This document shows, piece after piece, positions 21,450 through 34,589 of a stretch of 64,000 nucleotides of DNA. A program made the translations under genes and the position numbers. Below the pieces are notes generated by a model that worked only from the letters and a program-made list of their open reading frames with translations, did no database searches and was not told the DNA's origin. The DNA lies in assembly GCA_019915015.1 (NCBI GenBank), contig JAHBBC010000002.1, positions 992,001 through 1,056,000 of the forward strand, read 5' to 3'. This DNA is from Auriscalpium vulgare (taxonomy: Eukaryota > Basidiomycota > Agaricomycetes > Russulales > Auriscalpiaceae). Each line of letters begins with the position of its first letter. The first letter of the stretch is position 1.

Positions 21450-24400
21450 TTATGCGGTAGAGTAAGAGGGGGGACCTAAACATCCAGCGCCATGTCAAGT
21501 TAGTGCCCGAAGGTTCACGAGCAGGCACCCACGACGTACCAGGGGAACGAATCGAGTTTTGCAGCGCGGAAAGCACGGCCGCCTTCTCGTCATCCGTGAG
21601 GTTGTCGACGAGCCGGACGAGGCCGGCCACGACCGCTTTGCGGTCGTCGTGCGTCGTCTCCAGCAGCTGGTGCGAGAGGTGGTCCGCCTTGAGCTGTGCG
21701 ATCGTCGGGCGGAGGTCGAGCGCCTCGAGCGCCTCTGCGACGGTCCGGTGGTCCGCCTTTTCGTCGAGGTGGGCGAGCGTCCTGAGGATCTGGCCGTGCT
21801 GCTCGCGGCCAGATGTAGGGTCCGCCTCCGCGAGTCGTGCCAGAGCAGATGACAGTGCGACGCGTGCCCGCGTGGCCCAGTAGAAGAAGCGGCGCGCCTC
21901 CTTCCAGACAGCAGGACGAGCGCACCCCTTCGCCTCCATACGGCCAGCACGGCTAGACAACAAGATCAGTCAAAACAACAGCACAAGGTAGAAGAAGTCC
22001 TCACTCGTGAAGATCGGCATAGAGCAGGGCGATCTGCTTGTACGTCGGATTCAGGAGCGTCTCGCGCGCCTGCAAGGCATCGGCTGCGGCTGCTCTCTCC
22101 TCCGCCGTCTTCGAGGCATCCTTGCTGTCCTTCTTGAGAGAGGCATACTCGGGATCGAGGCGATCCATCAGTGCGGCGATCTTGTCGCGCCGCATCTTGA
22201 TCTCGATGATGCCCTCGGGCTCTAGGACACCTGCGCGCGCCTCGACGTCCGCGTACATTTCCATCTGTCCCTCCGCATTGATCGACGGGTCAAGCACCAC
22301 CCACGCGCCGCCACGCAGCTCTCCGTTTGGCACGATGTACACGAACACGGGCTGCTTGTATGCGGACAAGCCGTCGACGATCTTCGAGCCCTGCTTCAGC
22401 ACCTCATCGTACATGTCCTGCTGGCCGCCAGAGAACCCACGCCAGTTCGCAAAGACGATGAGCGGGAGGCCCTCCCGGTTGAAGTCGAATATGGCCTGGG
22501 CGGTTTTGTACGCGGAATTCGGGTACCAGACCTGGCCAGCCTCCATGATGCGCTGCTCGAAGGAGGCAGGGTTGGCAGGGTCCGCAGGAACAACGCGCTC
22601 GATCGTGCGCGTCTCCACAGCGATCACACCCATAGGGATGCCACCGAGCCGGGCACGCCCGACGACGACGGTCTGCGCCCAACCGCTGAGCGTCTCCTGG
22701 AACGAGCCCTTATCGAAGAAGCCACTGAGCCACTCCTCCGATGTCTCGTCTGTCTTGCCTCCGATGAACCAGCGCGGGTCGTAAGGGCCCTTCGGCGGCG
22801 TGTACCCAATCTCACGGTCCCACGAATCGACAGAGTCGCGCACAGGAAGGGGCCCTCCCTTCGACTCGGGCACGTATGACAGCCACTCCAGGATATGCGT
22901 CGCGCCCTCGAGATCGCTGCTGGCAGTGAGATGAGAAACGCCGTTCTTGTGCATGATCTGCGTGCCGCCGAGCTGGAGATTCGACGTATAGACCTCGCGC
23001 CCGAGGACCTTGTTGAGCGCGGGAGCTCCGGTGAGGATGATTGGCTGGCCCTCGACCTGGACAGCGCGCTCGCCGAGACGCACGAGGTACGCGCCGATGC
23101 CAACGGAGCGAGCGGTGACCAGGGTGATAGTGAAGATGTCATCGTATGCTCGTGAGGTTTCGCCAGCGATCAAACCCGACCCGCGCAGAGACTCTACGCC
23201 GAGGCCATCCTGTAGACCGATGACGTCCGTGATCTTGTGGCGACGCTCCCCGTCTTCCTCGATCTCCACCGTGCGCACGGCGCCCGCGGCCTTCTCTTCC
23301 AGCTTCAGCCAATTTTCGTGCGTGAGATAGAGGTAGCGGAACCCCTTGTCTGGCTGGTCCTTGTCATTCCACGCCGGAGTAAAGAGGCCGATCGCCTCCT
23401 CGGCGAGGCCGATGCGAGCACCAGAGTTCGCGGACAGGTAAATGCGGGGAAGGCCCTTCTCGCGCGCGTACTGAGTAACCTGGAAGAAGAATTGATCTTC
23501 CTGGGGACCGAACGAGCCAATCTTGTACGTGATGTCATTCGCGAGGACAACCACCTTGCGTCCATTCGGGTACTCGGGCGTACGGAGCGTGAACACCCAT
23601 GCAACCATACCAAAGCTGTTATTTCCGGGCGCCCTGTCGACCTCGACCAGGTGGTCGTTCTCATCCAACACGAGCTCGCGCGCCTCGAGATAACTCTTCG
23701 GCAGGGCAAGGCCAGCGTCGATGCTGCGCGCCTTGACCCACACGTTCTGCAGCGCCTTGGAAAAGAGGTCGGGGAAGTCGTAGACGTACGTCGTCCCAAT
23801 GAGATGCGCCTGGTACCGCTTCGGCTGCAGCGACTCCTTCGTGGGATAGGGGAAGTTGACAGGCTGCAGATGGAGGGGGCCCTTGTCGCCGATGGACTTG
23901 AGAATGGTCGTTCCCTTGTCCGTCGTGATCTCCTGATAGCCATGGAAGTTCACGATGAACCCGGACTTGTTCTCGATGATGCAGCGAATGGGAGTGACGT
24001 TGCCTTCGGAGTCCTCCAGCGCTATCCGGATCTCGGAGCTGGTGACGTGCAGACGCCAAAGGCGTTTGCCGTGACGCTCAATAAAGCCTGAGATGGCCTC
24101 CAGAACGTCGTCGTAAGTGACGGACAGATTGTACACGAAATTCATGAAAATGTGGTTCGTGTCCGAGTTGCGGTACTTGGCGCTCACGACTTCAAGCGCG
24201 TCGAGGATGCTAGTGACGCGGCGGTCAGTCTCGGAGATGAGATACTCGGCGGTGTTCATGTTGTCGCGGAGGCGGCCGGGCCGAATGAGGGCACGAATAA
24301 AGAATCGGTGGTCGAGTTGATTCTCGCGGGCGACACCATGGTAGATATGGATCTGCTTGCTCTCGACGAAGCAAGGTTCCAGGTTGTAGTTCGAGAGGCG

Positions 24401-27400
24401 GCTCAGCTCGAGCTGGAAGGCAAGTGCGGGCTCGATGTTGCGCAGCGCCTGTTCCTCGCGCCAGAGGCCGTCCATATCGCGCAGAGTGTAGTACCACGGA
24501 TATTGCCCGCGACGGCACAGCACAACGGAGAGGCGACGCACGCCACGAGCAGCGAGCATCTTCCTGCGGTGGTCGGCGTTGATGAACGCAGAAATCTTTT
24601 CGGTCCACTCCGCCTCCGGCATATCGTCCAGCTCGTCAAAGATGCGAAGAGCCAAGTTGAGAACGTTGGGGGGCTGGCTATTGGGTCCGTAGCGTTGGCG
24701 GTACTCCACTGCATCCCATGCAGGGAGCGACTCCAGGACTTGCTCGAAGCCACGCTCTAGAGCCTCGAGGTTCGCAAAGGAAGAAAACACGCCACTGCGC
24801 ACGGGCTGTGATTGATGCCGATTGATCATATACGTGAGGTCGCTGACGGAACCTTGCCGACGGGCCTCCCTGAGGCAACGTTCAGTCATGGCACAAAGCG
24901 CACAAAGATGGAAAACCCGTACCCGAATTTTTCGATATGGGGAGTCTGCGGGGGCGAGTGTGTTTGTCCAAGGTTGAAACGCCACGTCACGATGCTCGGG
25001 GCCTCTCCGTCGTCTGAGCCATCGCCCTCTTCGTAGTCGATGGAGAGCAAGGTATATGCACGGTAGGCTCGGCGCACGTAGACCTCGAACGCAGCTACCA
25101 GGCTCGCAATCAGACAAGAAGCGCTCATGAATGCGGGAAGACATACCAAGAGTGACCCAGGGATCGTCGTATGCGAAGAATGCCGGAAGGACGTCAAACA
25201 CGGTGTACCGCGAGTCGCTCAGTTCCTTCAGCACCTCTGGTGAGGGGTTCCTAGAGTGCAATATCAGTATCATGACTAAAACAGCATGAAGAGATGCATT
25301 ACTTGTTGTGAAGCCCGAGTCCAGACTCGCCGTAGTAGGTGTTGCCCACAGACGATTTCAGGACAGCCTCCATCTGGATCAAGCGCTCGTCGTACGACGG
25401 CATTTGGCCAGCAATCAGCACCTCCCGCGCCTTCAAGGAAACCTGAGTCGACGAGCGGCCCTCGAGAGACGCCAGATTCTGCGTGACCTCGTACAGCGGG
25501 CTCTCCGCGTTGGACACGGGCAGGCCCGTCGTCTTGACGTAGTCCAAGATCAGGAGGACGAGCTTCCCCTTACTCTGCGCCTTGATATGGCTGAGCACGA
25601 GCGAAACAACCTCGTCCAGGTTGTCCTTGTGCTGCTCACGGAGTGCGAGCACGCGCGCCTCGATGCTGCCACCAAACAGCTTCTCGGTGTCTGCGTAACG
25701 CGCCAAGAGCTGCGCGAGCGTGTGCACCTCATGGGACTTCAGGCCGCCAACGTACCGCTCCACGACGTCAATGAGGGACTGCAGATTGGAACGCAGAAGG
25801 GTGCGCTCTTGTGGACGGACGTTTTCCTGCAGATAGTGCTCGAGAATCTTCTTCATGCGCGCCGCCGGGAACTCCGAGCTCGAGCCTTTGGACTTGGAAG
25901 CCTCGAGAGCACCGCGCAGGCTGTCCTCTAGCTTCTGCGGCATGCGGCCAGAGAGTGTCGCGAGGATCGCCGACGTTTCGCCATATGGCAGTTCGGGGTC
26001 GTGCAGCACCTCCGTGAGGGCCTTGAATGTCGAGGACATGATTGCCTGGTTGTCGAAGCCATCAAGGATGTTGTTGAGGACATCGAGGTAGTAGGCAAGC
26101 CGCTGATGCGGCTTGTTGCTGGAGACACCAGGAGGGCCGGTAGTAGGCAGGAGGCCATCGAATGGCTTCGCGTGCTTGACGCGCGCCGGGTCGTCGAGAG
26201 TCAGTATGCCCAGGATGTCTCCTGGCTCCAGTGAAACGCCCGGCTGCTTGACGAATTGTGCGATCCCATCCTCCGATGCCGTGAGAGGCATGTACATCTT
26301 CATGACTTCGATCTCCGCGTAGGCCTCGCCGGCGTTGATGTGGTCGCCACTGTCAACCAAGAAACGCACGAGCTTGCCGGGACTCGGGCTGCGCAGCTGC
26401 GTGGGGTCGTTCTCCTGCTCGATCAAGCACGTCTTCGAGTCGACCATCAGGCGCAGCGCGCCGACCTCCTCGCGCCAGTACACAGAGTGGCTCATATCGT
26501 CGAGGAGAACGAGAAGACCACCATCCGCGAGTGGCCGGGCTCCCACCATCGTGCGGCCGCCATTGACGTAGAGCGTCCATACGGTGCGGGAAGAGCGCGT
26601 GGCGGTGAAGGAATACCGTATGTTCTCGTAGATGAAATCGACGCCGAAGACGGTACGAAGCACTTCGCGCGACGGGACCTGGCCCTTGTCGAGGACGCGC
26701 TTGTACTCGCTCCAGCACGCCTCAGAGGCAAGGTGGGCCTTGGTGACAGCTCCGCAAATGATTGCGAGTGTCTGGTCCGGACGCTCCGCGGTGAGCTTGT
26801 TGCTGATGAGCGAATCAAGCCAGCCCGTCGTGATCGTATTCTCCTCGAATGCCTGCGTCTCCAACAGCTTGATGAGATACTCCACCGTCGTCCGGAAGTC
26901 TCCACGAATGCTGAGCTCCTTCAAGGCGACAACCATGTTCTTCCGGCTCTCGGACCGGTCCTGGCCGTATGCAAAGATATGGCCGAACTGCGAGTCGGCG
27001 AATTCGTGCAGGCCACCCGCAGTGCCAACGGAGAAGTAGCCCCAGACATTGGTGCTCGAGCGGAAGTTGAGCTCTTGCAGGGCGCCGGAGGACGGCTTGA
27101 AGCCCGCGTCGGGGTTCTCTGCGGTGATGCGCACCGCAACGACGTGGCCCTTCGGGCGCGGCTTGCGCTGTTGCTGGTTGGATTCGGGCTTGACCATGTC
27201 AAAGTCGATCTCGGATGTGCCGTTAGGAGCAACGCCATAGAGCTGACGGATCGTCCGGATACGGTGCAGCGGGATGCCCATCGCGACGAGCAACTGAGCG
27301 GCGGGCAGATTAACTCCGGACACCATCTCCGTCGTTGGATGCTCGACTTGCAGACGCGGGTTCAGCTCTAGGAAGTAGAACACGTCCTCTGCGTGGCTAT

Positions 27401-28720
27401 AGAGGTCTGCAGCAGAAAGTCAGCTCTCAGCGTCGTTAACATTTCGACATCTCCACATACATTCCACAGTTCCTGCGCTGACATAACCCACGAGCTTCGC
27501 CAGACGGACCGCGGCGCGCTCCATCTGCTCAAACTTCTCGGGGTTGGCAATGGTGACCGGCGCCTCTTCGATGATCTTCTGATGCCGCCGCTGCACAGAG
27601 CAGTCGCGACCGAACAAAGAGATCGCATTGCCGTATTGATCTGCAAGGAGCTGGACCTCGAGATGCCGCGCCTGGCCGGCGAGCTTCATTATAAAGATCG
27701 GTGATCCTGCAGGGCTTTAGCAAGGCGTCAGGCACAGCAGCACATACATATACGCACCTGGGATTTCACCAGCAACCGCGTTGTACGCGTTTTTGAACCC
27801 CTCCGCGGCGTCGACCTTCCTGATACCCTTCCCGCCGCCTCCCTCGCTAGCTTTGATCATGACCGGCCAGCCAATGTGCTCCGCCTTGGTCAAGCCCTCC
27901 TCGACACTCGTCACGCACGCCTCCTGATACGCCTTGTCGGGGACTGTGACGAAGCCAGCCTCGGATAACACCGTGTCCGAAATACCCGACCCAGACCACG
28001 CCATCGTCGGGACGTTTGCACTCTGCGCTACAATCGTGCTGGAGATCTTGTCACCCAAGCTGCGCATGGCGCTGCCGGGCGGGCCGATGAAGACGATTTT
28101 GTGCTTGCTCGCGGCGAGACTCTCGGGCAGACGGGGGTTCTCTGACGCGTGGCCCCACCCTGCCCACACTGCGTGTACGCCAGAGCGCTCGGCGACGTCG
28201 ACGATGAGGTCGACGTTGGCGTAGTTGTGGTTATTTGTGCCGCCGGGGACTTCGATGTAGCGGTCAGCCATGCGGATGTACTCTGCGTTGACCTTGAGGT
28301 CCTCCGGGGTCGCCATGACCGTGAACTCTACGACGCGCTCGTCGCCGAAAGTCTCGTAGCTCCATTGTCGGATGGAGCGGATTTCCTTGACGGCAGCGAT
28401 ACCTACGTGCGGAGGTATCAGTGCGCATATACGGGCGCATACAGCGTGCACAAACCGTTGTTCGCGATGAGGACCTGCAGCAGACGCGTGAGTGTGTGTG
28501 CGCTACGGGACGCGTTTGCGGGCGGATACGGACCTTAGTGATGACGGTGTGGCCGCCATTCTCCTTGACGAAGTCATGGACGCGCCCAGGAAGGGCCTTG
28601 TCGAGCGAGTTGCCGCCTGGATGAAATTAGTCGGGGCGGGAGGAGGAGAGCAGCGGGTGCGCGGGGCGCGGGGGACGCACCGATGAAGTGGGCGACCTTG
28701 GAGTGGTCGTAGGCAGCCAT
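21450..28720 (-). CDS. ACC1: Acetyl-CoA carboxylase, cytosolic multidomain
   Basis: Biotin-dependent enzyme making malonyl-CoA for fatty-acid synthesis. Exon 1 (28720-28681) encodes [14 protein letters not shown]. Domains in order: biotin carboxylase with the ATP-grasp loop [14 protein letters not shown] near 27830 and [19 protein letters not shown] near 27370; the biotin carrier motif [11 protein letters not shown], with the biotinylated Lys codon at 26298-26300; the long central region; and the carboxyltransferase halves, with [11 protein letters not shown] and [20 protein letters not shown]. The C-terminal exon follows a GTACGT...TTTAG intron and ends [10 protein letters not shown], with its stop at 21450-21452. 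About ten exons; the two largest cover roughly 25299-27383 and 22001-24900. Total length is near 2,200 residues, as in other fungi. It is an essential single-copy type gene, and nothing looks broken. Confidence 0.98.
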
Positions 28721-29660
28721 ATGGTGGGGGGAGGAGGGGAGAGGGAGGAAGGGGGTTTTAGCAGAGCAAAGAAGGGGTCATAGGCAGCTGGCGACCCACC
28801 GCGGACACCAGCTCGGCTCTGGGGCAAACCCCATGCCCCAAAGAGTGCAGGTCTTACGTAAATGGCTTGCGCTCTCCTCCTCGCGTCCAGCGCGTTCCCC
28901 GTCCGCCACACCCTGCATCATTCCACTCTGACATGCAAGGCGCTCGGATCTCTCGGTGGGAACATACCCCGCGTCATAGGAAGACCCCTGCCTTCTGGGC
29001 TCTCTTGCCCGCTGTTCCGCGCCTATAACCCTCCCCATGTCCGACATTGCACCTCCAATCTCCGGCTTTGCTCTGTGCGCCTTCCGGCAGCGCTAGGAAC
29101 ACTGATTCCCGGTAGTGTTTCGAGAGATATGGCATGATGCATGCAGACATTCATGGACGCGTGTCGGCACCGACACCTCATACACCCGAACACGCTCGAC
29201 AGCATCACTCATTAATTCCACTGATAAGCTTATATACGTCGTCCCCAGCAGACTCCGATCTACCTGCGACGCGCTTTTGCGACATTTCTCTCGGCTCGCC
29301 TTCCGAGCAGCTCACTGGGGTCACCCGAAATCGCTCCTCGCGGAGATGTGGTGGGAAATGGTGTATCTGTCCCACTTCTACGCCACTTCTTCGCAAAATC
29401 GCCACTTCGCGCAGATCTACACCAGATGCCCCCTGCAGCTTATTTTCATGGTTATTCAGGGATAAATGCTCGTAGACGGGGACGGTCTACGGTACGACTA
29501 TGTATACTCGGACGTTGACATCGCTCACCTGTACCCGGGACGCTCACGACACGATGAGCAATATTACCTGGTGCTTGCCATTGGTGGAACTTCCCGGTCT
29601 GAACTCCGGCGGCAATTCTGTCTGTCTGACTCTCATGATCTGTCCCTTTCGAAGCTAGGA
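28721..29660. other. ACC1 upstream region
   Basis: About 940 bp upstream of ACC1. The first 120 bp are pyrimidine-rich on the gene strand, as in a strong fungal promoter. Short frames on both strands carry no domain signal. No gene is supported. Confidence 0.45.
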
Positions 29661-29945
29661 TGGCGAATGGCTGACTCGCTGCGTGCTATTTCAGATGTGC
29701 CGGACGAGTTCTGTATCTGGGGGCAACGGTGTGCAGTCAATCCGTGGGCTGCGAGACTGGGATTTTGGTTTCTCCCCTGCTCGGTCGACGGTCGGTTTCT
29801 GATTCATTGCACGCACACACACATTACAGTAGTATTCAAGGGAGAGGTCAATTCGACATATGCTTGATCGCCTTCACTGTCGGCTAGGAGAACGACTGCA
29901 TACGAGAGGTAGATGCTATCCTCCGAGTACGGCCTTGACTCGTTC
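29661..29945 (+). repeat. Copy of the mS29-dioxygenase gene junction (left copy)
   Basis: This stretch aligns with the last 350 bases of the window (63651-64000). The final 55 bases (29890-29944) are identical to 63946-64000. Near 29667-29730 it contains remnants of the last exon of the mS29/DAP3 gene (GGCTGACTCGCTGCGTG, DVPDEF, TCTGGGGGCAACG). A block of about 65 bases present in the right copy is missing here. It then runs into the 3' end of the dioxygenase gene on the other strand. Confidence 0.85.
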
Positions 29946-31704
29946 CCTGTATGTGCGACCGGGTCCTCATGCTTGTGGCTCCATTCGAAAGTGGAGGCTG
30001 GTAGATTCATCGAATAAAATGGCACCTTGCCCTTTGTCCCGCTCACGCGGTTCAACCAAGCTAGGCTTTCATCGGACGCCGCAGGATCGTCTACCTTTCC
30101 GATCTTGCCAAAGCTGGTGTCGGCGCGGGAGATTGCATCGACATGAGCCGCGGTAAAAGGGTAGACGAGAGCTGTATACGTCTGCATATCGAATCCACCT
30201 TCCTCGTAATCCACCTTCCTCGTAGTTTTTGTAGACCTCTGCGGACCATTTGATGACGACTGGCAGAAGATGCGCCGAGTGCCCGTCACGGGTGGCCAGG
30301 GCCTCGTAAACGACCGCGTCCAAGCCGTTGAGCCTCTCGGTGCCCATGCAGTACTTGCGCTCCAGCAGGAGGCCGAACGGGGCTGTCAACTTGTCCGTCA
30401 CGGCTTTGACGCGCTCCAGCTCTCCCGACTTGGTCGCAGCCGGGTTTCCAGGTTCAGCCGCCGCCGCTGCTGGAAGCACACTTGCTGGAGTCGCCGCTGC
30501 TAAAGATGCCGCTTGCCTGAACACCTTGAATGCGATGACGGCGCGATATCCCTGCCAGATACGCGTCACACGGTGGGGGACGTCGGGGTAGAACGCGACC
30601 CATTGACCAGGGTTTGCAGCATACGAAGGCAGCTCGTCAGATGTTCCGCCTCTCCTGTACCAATCTGTAGCGCCCAGTCCCAGCTCAAGATGCTTGTTTC
30701 CGGTCGAGTCTCCTAGTCCGACGAGGAACGTCCCCACTAAGTCGGTCTCGGGGGTATCCCGGTGAGCCTCGAAGTGACCATCAGGACCGTAGAGATGGAT
30801 CTTGTAAGGTTCCGCCTTGACGTCTTCCTGTCCAAAATTCTTGCTCCAAAGCTGGCTGACAGTGTCGAGAAGAGACTGCGAGACGGAGAACTCGGACGCG
30901 GGGATGTCGCGCGCGTCGCGCACATGGGCATCCACCTTGGTTTTTTGGTTGAGCACGTCGCCGTACCCGGAGATGGCCGCGTTATTGAAGAGCTTGCGCA
31001 GTGGATTTTCGGCCTTGCTGTTCCTATCGACGTACGCGTTCTGCGGTTGGATTTCTACGTCCCATTGGCAACCCTTGCGGGTGACCTTTAGATGGAAAGA
31101 TTCGGCCAAGATCCCACTGGCGTGCACCGGAGATTGCTTGTAAAGCTTTTCCAGCTGCTGGACAGTGTTCTATACACCCTCTGTCAATGCTATTTTCATC
31201 ACACAGGACAGAACCTACCTCGCTGGACGGATTTGCGTTCACCATCACGACGTCGTCCTCCTCCTCTTCGTCCTCCTCCTCTTCGTCCTCCTCCTCCTCG
31301 TCATCATCTTCCTACTCCTCGTCATCATCGTCCTCCACTTTCTCCTCCATCACGCCGTCCACGTCGTTATCCTCTTCTTCCACTTTCTCTTCCACTACGC
31401 CGTCCTCGTCCTCCTCATCCTCCTCCTCGTCCTCCTCATCCTCCTCCTCATCCTCCTCATCCTCCTCGTCGTCCTCCTTGTCGTCCTTGTCCTCCTCCTC
31501 TTTCTCTTCCTTCAAGCTCCAATGGTCGCCGCCGAGTTCACGTATTAAGCCCTGACGACCGACGCGTTCTTTTGTCACGCAACGCCCTATCGGTCTCACC
31601 TTGCTTGAAATCGCGCGGATGGCGAAATTAATCTCTAGTGCGGTACGCTTATCGAACGGCGTTTGAACTTGCATCTTGCTTGTGGAGGTATCGGCGCTTT
31701 GCAT
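29804..31704 (-). pseudogene. 2-oxoglutarate/Fe(II) dioxygenase-like gene, disrupted
   Basis: The reading from 31704 starts MQSADTSTSK, passes a long Asp/Glu-rich region (31240-31520), and after an intron continues NTVQQLEKLYKQSPVHASGI. The oxygenase core follows: HFEAHRDTPETDLVGTFLVG (H-x-D iron ligands), PGQWVAFYPDVPHRVTR (distal His), then GYRAVIAFKVF. Two lesions are visible. The first is a TAG at 31312-31314 inside the acidic tract. The second is a perfect 16-bp tandem duplication (30193-30208 and 30209-30224) that shifts the frame after KNYEEGG; the true C-terminal part (FDMQTYTALVYPFTAAHVDA ... YLSYAVV) then lies in another frame. The TAG might be an intron end, but the 16-bp duplication should truncate the protein. 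A second copy begins at the right edge of the window. The substrate of this fungal Fe2OG group is unknown. Confidence 0.75.
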
Positions 31705-32219
31705 GTCCTATAAGTATATCATCATGATCAGCCCCTGTCGAAATCAAATTAGTAAGAGGGGTGCTTGCTCCTATCCTATCAGGATGGAAGGAGGAAGCAC
31801 GACTTATAACAGAACGATTGTCTTCTGTGCCAAGGTCAGCCACGGAGACTAGAAGCACGAGTCGCGTGAGGTAGACTTACGCGATGCAGAGACGCTCACA
31901 AACCACTCAATGCTAGTGGCAGTGAAGGTGAAGGCCACGGCCGCCTTCGACGCGGAGGTCCAGCGCAGAGCCTTGAGAAGCCCGCCGAGTTGCCGCTGAG
32001 TACGAGTTTCCTTCTGAGCGCCTGGTAAAAGCTGGCATGCTGACGAGCGGGCGAGCGGCAAGCGTGAAGAAAAATGGATAACGGGGAGGTCATCATTGGT
32101 TCTGGCAATGCTGTATCATTACGCACACAAGTCAGCATAACGAGTGTACAAGGTAGCAATGTCCATACTATCCAATAGCCCGTGCCGTGTCTCGAGCGCG
32201 AAGGACTTTCCCTACGAGG
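31705..32219. other. Spacer with an unassigned minus-strand frame
   Basis: Minus-strand frames over 31849-32061 (LGGLLKALRWTSASKAAVAF) look protein-like, but I cannot connect them by splicing to either neighbour or to a known family. They could be a fragment of an older gene. Confidence 0.3.
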
Positions 32220-34589
32220 CTACGCCTCTTTGACCACCTTGCGAATCTCATCCAACCCCTCGTCGTAAGCCCAAAACGCCTCGACGCCCTCCCCGGTGGC
32301 GTCAACCGCCGGTGCCTCTGTCGGCGCACCAACGGCATGGCTCTCCTCCACGTTCTTCAGATACTGCTCCTTCACCTCCCGCGCCGCCGCCTCCGTCTGC
32401 TTCTCTTGCTTGCTGCCCTTCCACAGCACGCGCTCGAGCACATGCCGCACGGCCGCACGCAGAACCAAGTACCCGTGGCTCGCGCCCAGTGCGATCAGCA
32501 GCGCGGTCACGAACACGTGCTGCGTGCTCTGTGCGCCGACGAGCTCGTGCTCGTGGTCGACGGTGGTGGACAGCGGCGCCGCGTGGCTCGCGGGCCGGAA
32601 GAGGTACACGAGTGCCGAGTTTGTGAGTGCGGCGAGCCATGTGATGAACGCGAGGCAGTCGAGCCACGGCCCGATCGTGTCGGTGCGCTTGGGCAGTGGG
32701 CGGCGGCAGTGCGACACGATCTTGAACGCGTCGGAGCGCAGCTCGAGGACGTTGTTGACGAGCGCCATAACTGAAACAAACGGATATAAGCGAAGAGTCC
32801 GCGGGGGCTGCGGCGGGGCGGGCTATACTCACCGGGCGCGAGCGGCCAGATCGTCGACCACAGCGCGACATACCCGAACTGCGTGACCATTTCGCTGTAG
32901 TCGGCGAACAGCTCGTACTCCGGCAGCGCAACTTCTCGCCTGACGCGCTCCAGGAACTCGCGTTCCTCACGTGCGGCGCCATTCTTCTCGTCCTCGAAGC
33001 CCACGCGCTTCTTCTTCGGCGTGCCTGCTCCAGACTTGGAGCGGCGTTTTCCGAACAAGCCGGTGCCGCCCCCTGAGCGCAGCGCATCGACGGCACGGAG
33101 CAGGAACGGCAGCCCGACCTCCAGGAAGGTGTTGATGATCTGATTGGTGACCGTGTAGGCGTACATCTGGTTTTGCAGGCGCGAGTGATTCAGCTTGCCG
33201 TGGGCGGCGCCGCTGTCCGACTCGAAGAGCGCTTTGGTACTGTTATGCATGGCATGGCCGCTAAGATTGAAAGAGGATGGCGCGAGCGAAGAGAGTGTCG
33301 AGCTTGAATTTGATATGTGGTATTGCACGTAGTTCATCACTGGCTCCCCGAAGGGCACGTAGACAAACGCGGACAGCGCAAGGCCAAGATACGCGACGAT
33401 TGCAGAGAGCGCGAATGTCTTGAGGGTAAGAGAAGCGTCGAATGCAGACTGGTGTCGGTGATTCTCCCATTTGGTCAGGGACGATGCATATGACTGATAG
33501 AGGCCGAGGAAGCGGGGAACGATGGCGATGAAGAGGACCGTGGGGCTAAAAGACTGGTGTGACATTAAAACAGCATGCCGGGACGCAGTATAAGGCAGAA
33601 CGTACAATGTACTCGTGTCCGGGGCCCTTGTACAGCGCCGTCACGAATGCTTCAAAGACGAATATGCCTGTGAGCAAAATGAAGAGAATGCCAGCGAATA
33701 ACGCAATGACCGGCAGACTCGCGAGCACACGGAGCTCGCGTTTCCACCATGTGAACCCTTCGGAATAGCGAGGGCGACGCTTTTCCACACGGAAAGAGCC
33801 CTGTGTACCCCAGTTAACAGACAAAATGCGCTCCTGGATGCGCCAGTATTCCACAAAGACGACCGACCAGATGAAGAGGAGAGATGAATACACGACGGAG
33901 TAAGCATGGCCAAAGAAGTAGGCTGCGAGCCCCAACACGGAGACGAAGACGAGGGCATTGGTGTAGGACACCAGGAAGGCAAAGTAGAGCGCGACGCCCT
34001 CGCCGAACTGGCTACGGATGGTGTCAAGCTGCTGAGAGCCGACGTGTCGTTTTGCGAGGGAGCGGACCCATATATCGTTGAAATGGGAGTCGTGGAGGGT
34101 CATGATGGATTCGATACGCGTCCATTCATCAGAATCCTGGCTGATACCGAGCCCACCGTCGGCTGGCGTGGATGTGACATATGCAAAGATGAGGCGCAGA
34201 CGCTCTGCTGGGGTGAGAGAGTGAAGATCGGGTTCGGAAGCGACCGCAGGCACGGCAGATGTCGTCAGGCCGTAGAGAAAGTCGGAATGCCTGCTAGGAG
34301 GTCAACAGCGTGATGCGATGAGTGGAGATGCGACGCACCGCTCGCGATGAACAAGGCGCTGAAGCTGCTGGCTTGAGCAGGCCACGAGCAGGACCAGCTG
34401 GCCCTGTCGTTCGCCCCTGCGAGCGACAGCCTTGAGACTGGATGCATGGAGCAGATTCACGAGGCGGGTGTACTCGCGCTCTCCCTGTTCGGCGTCCTCG
34501 CGAGCCTGTTGCTTGGAGAATGTTGTGGACGCGGCGCGGAAGACGATGACGAGGTCGACGTCGGGAGACATGGCGGCCGTCGACGACAT
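32220..34589 (-). CDS. Anoctamin/TMEM16 family membrane protein (Ist2-like)
   Basis: Multi-pass membrane protein of the family that includes yeast Ist2 (ER-plasma-membrane tether) and lipid scramblases. The N-terminal cytosolic part begins MSSTAAMSPDVDLVIVF. The first visible intron joins ER|HSDFLYGLTTSAVPAV. The transmembrane region includes GVALYFAFLVSYTNALVFVS, FIWSVVFVEYWR, VIALFAGILFILLTGIFVF, FSPTVLFIAIVPRFLGLYQ and FLEVGLPFLLRAV. The conserved TMEM16 patches LPEYELFADYSEMVTQFGYV and LWSTIWPLAPG are present, followed by NNVLELRSDAFKI. A cytosolic tail ends EIRKVVKEA, with its stop at 32220. Roughly 715 residues in four or so exons. Whether it scrambles lipids or only tethers membranes cannot be judged here. 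Confidence 0.92.

Noticed and set aside
23237..24091. Long plus-strand frames opposite ACC1 (also 22038-22784 and 26256-27371)
   Set aside because: They lie exactly antisense to conserved ACC1 exons. Codon bias of the real gene keeps the shadow frame open.
31187..31555. Plus-strand poly-Ser and poly-Leu/Pro frames
   Set aside because: They are the reverse complement of the Asp/Glu tract of the dioxygenase-like gene. Low complexity makes all frames open.
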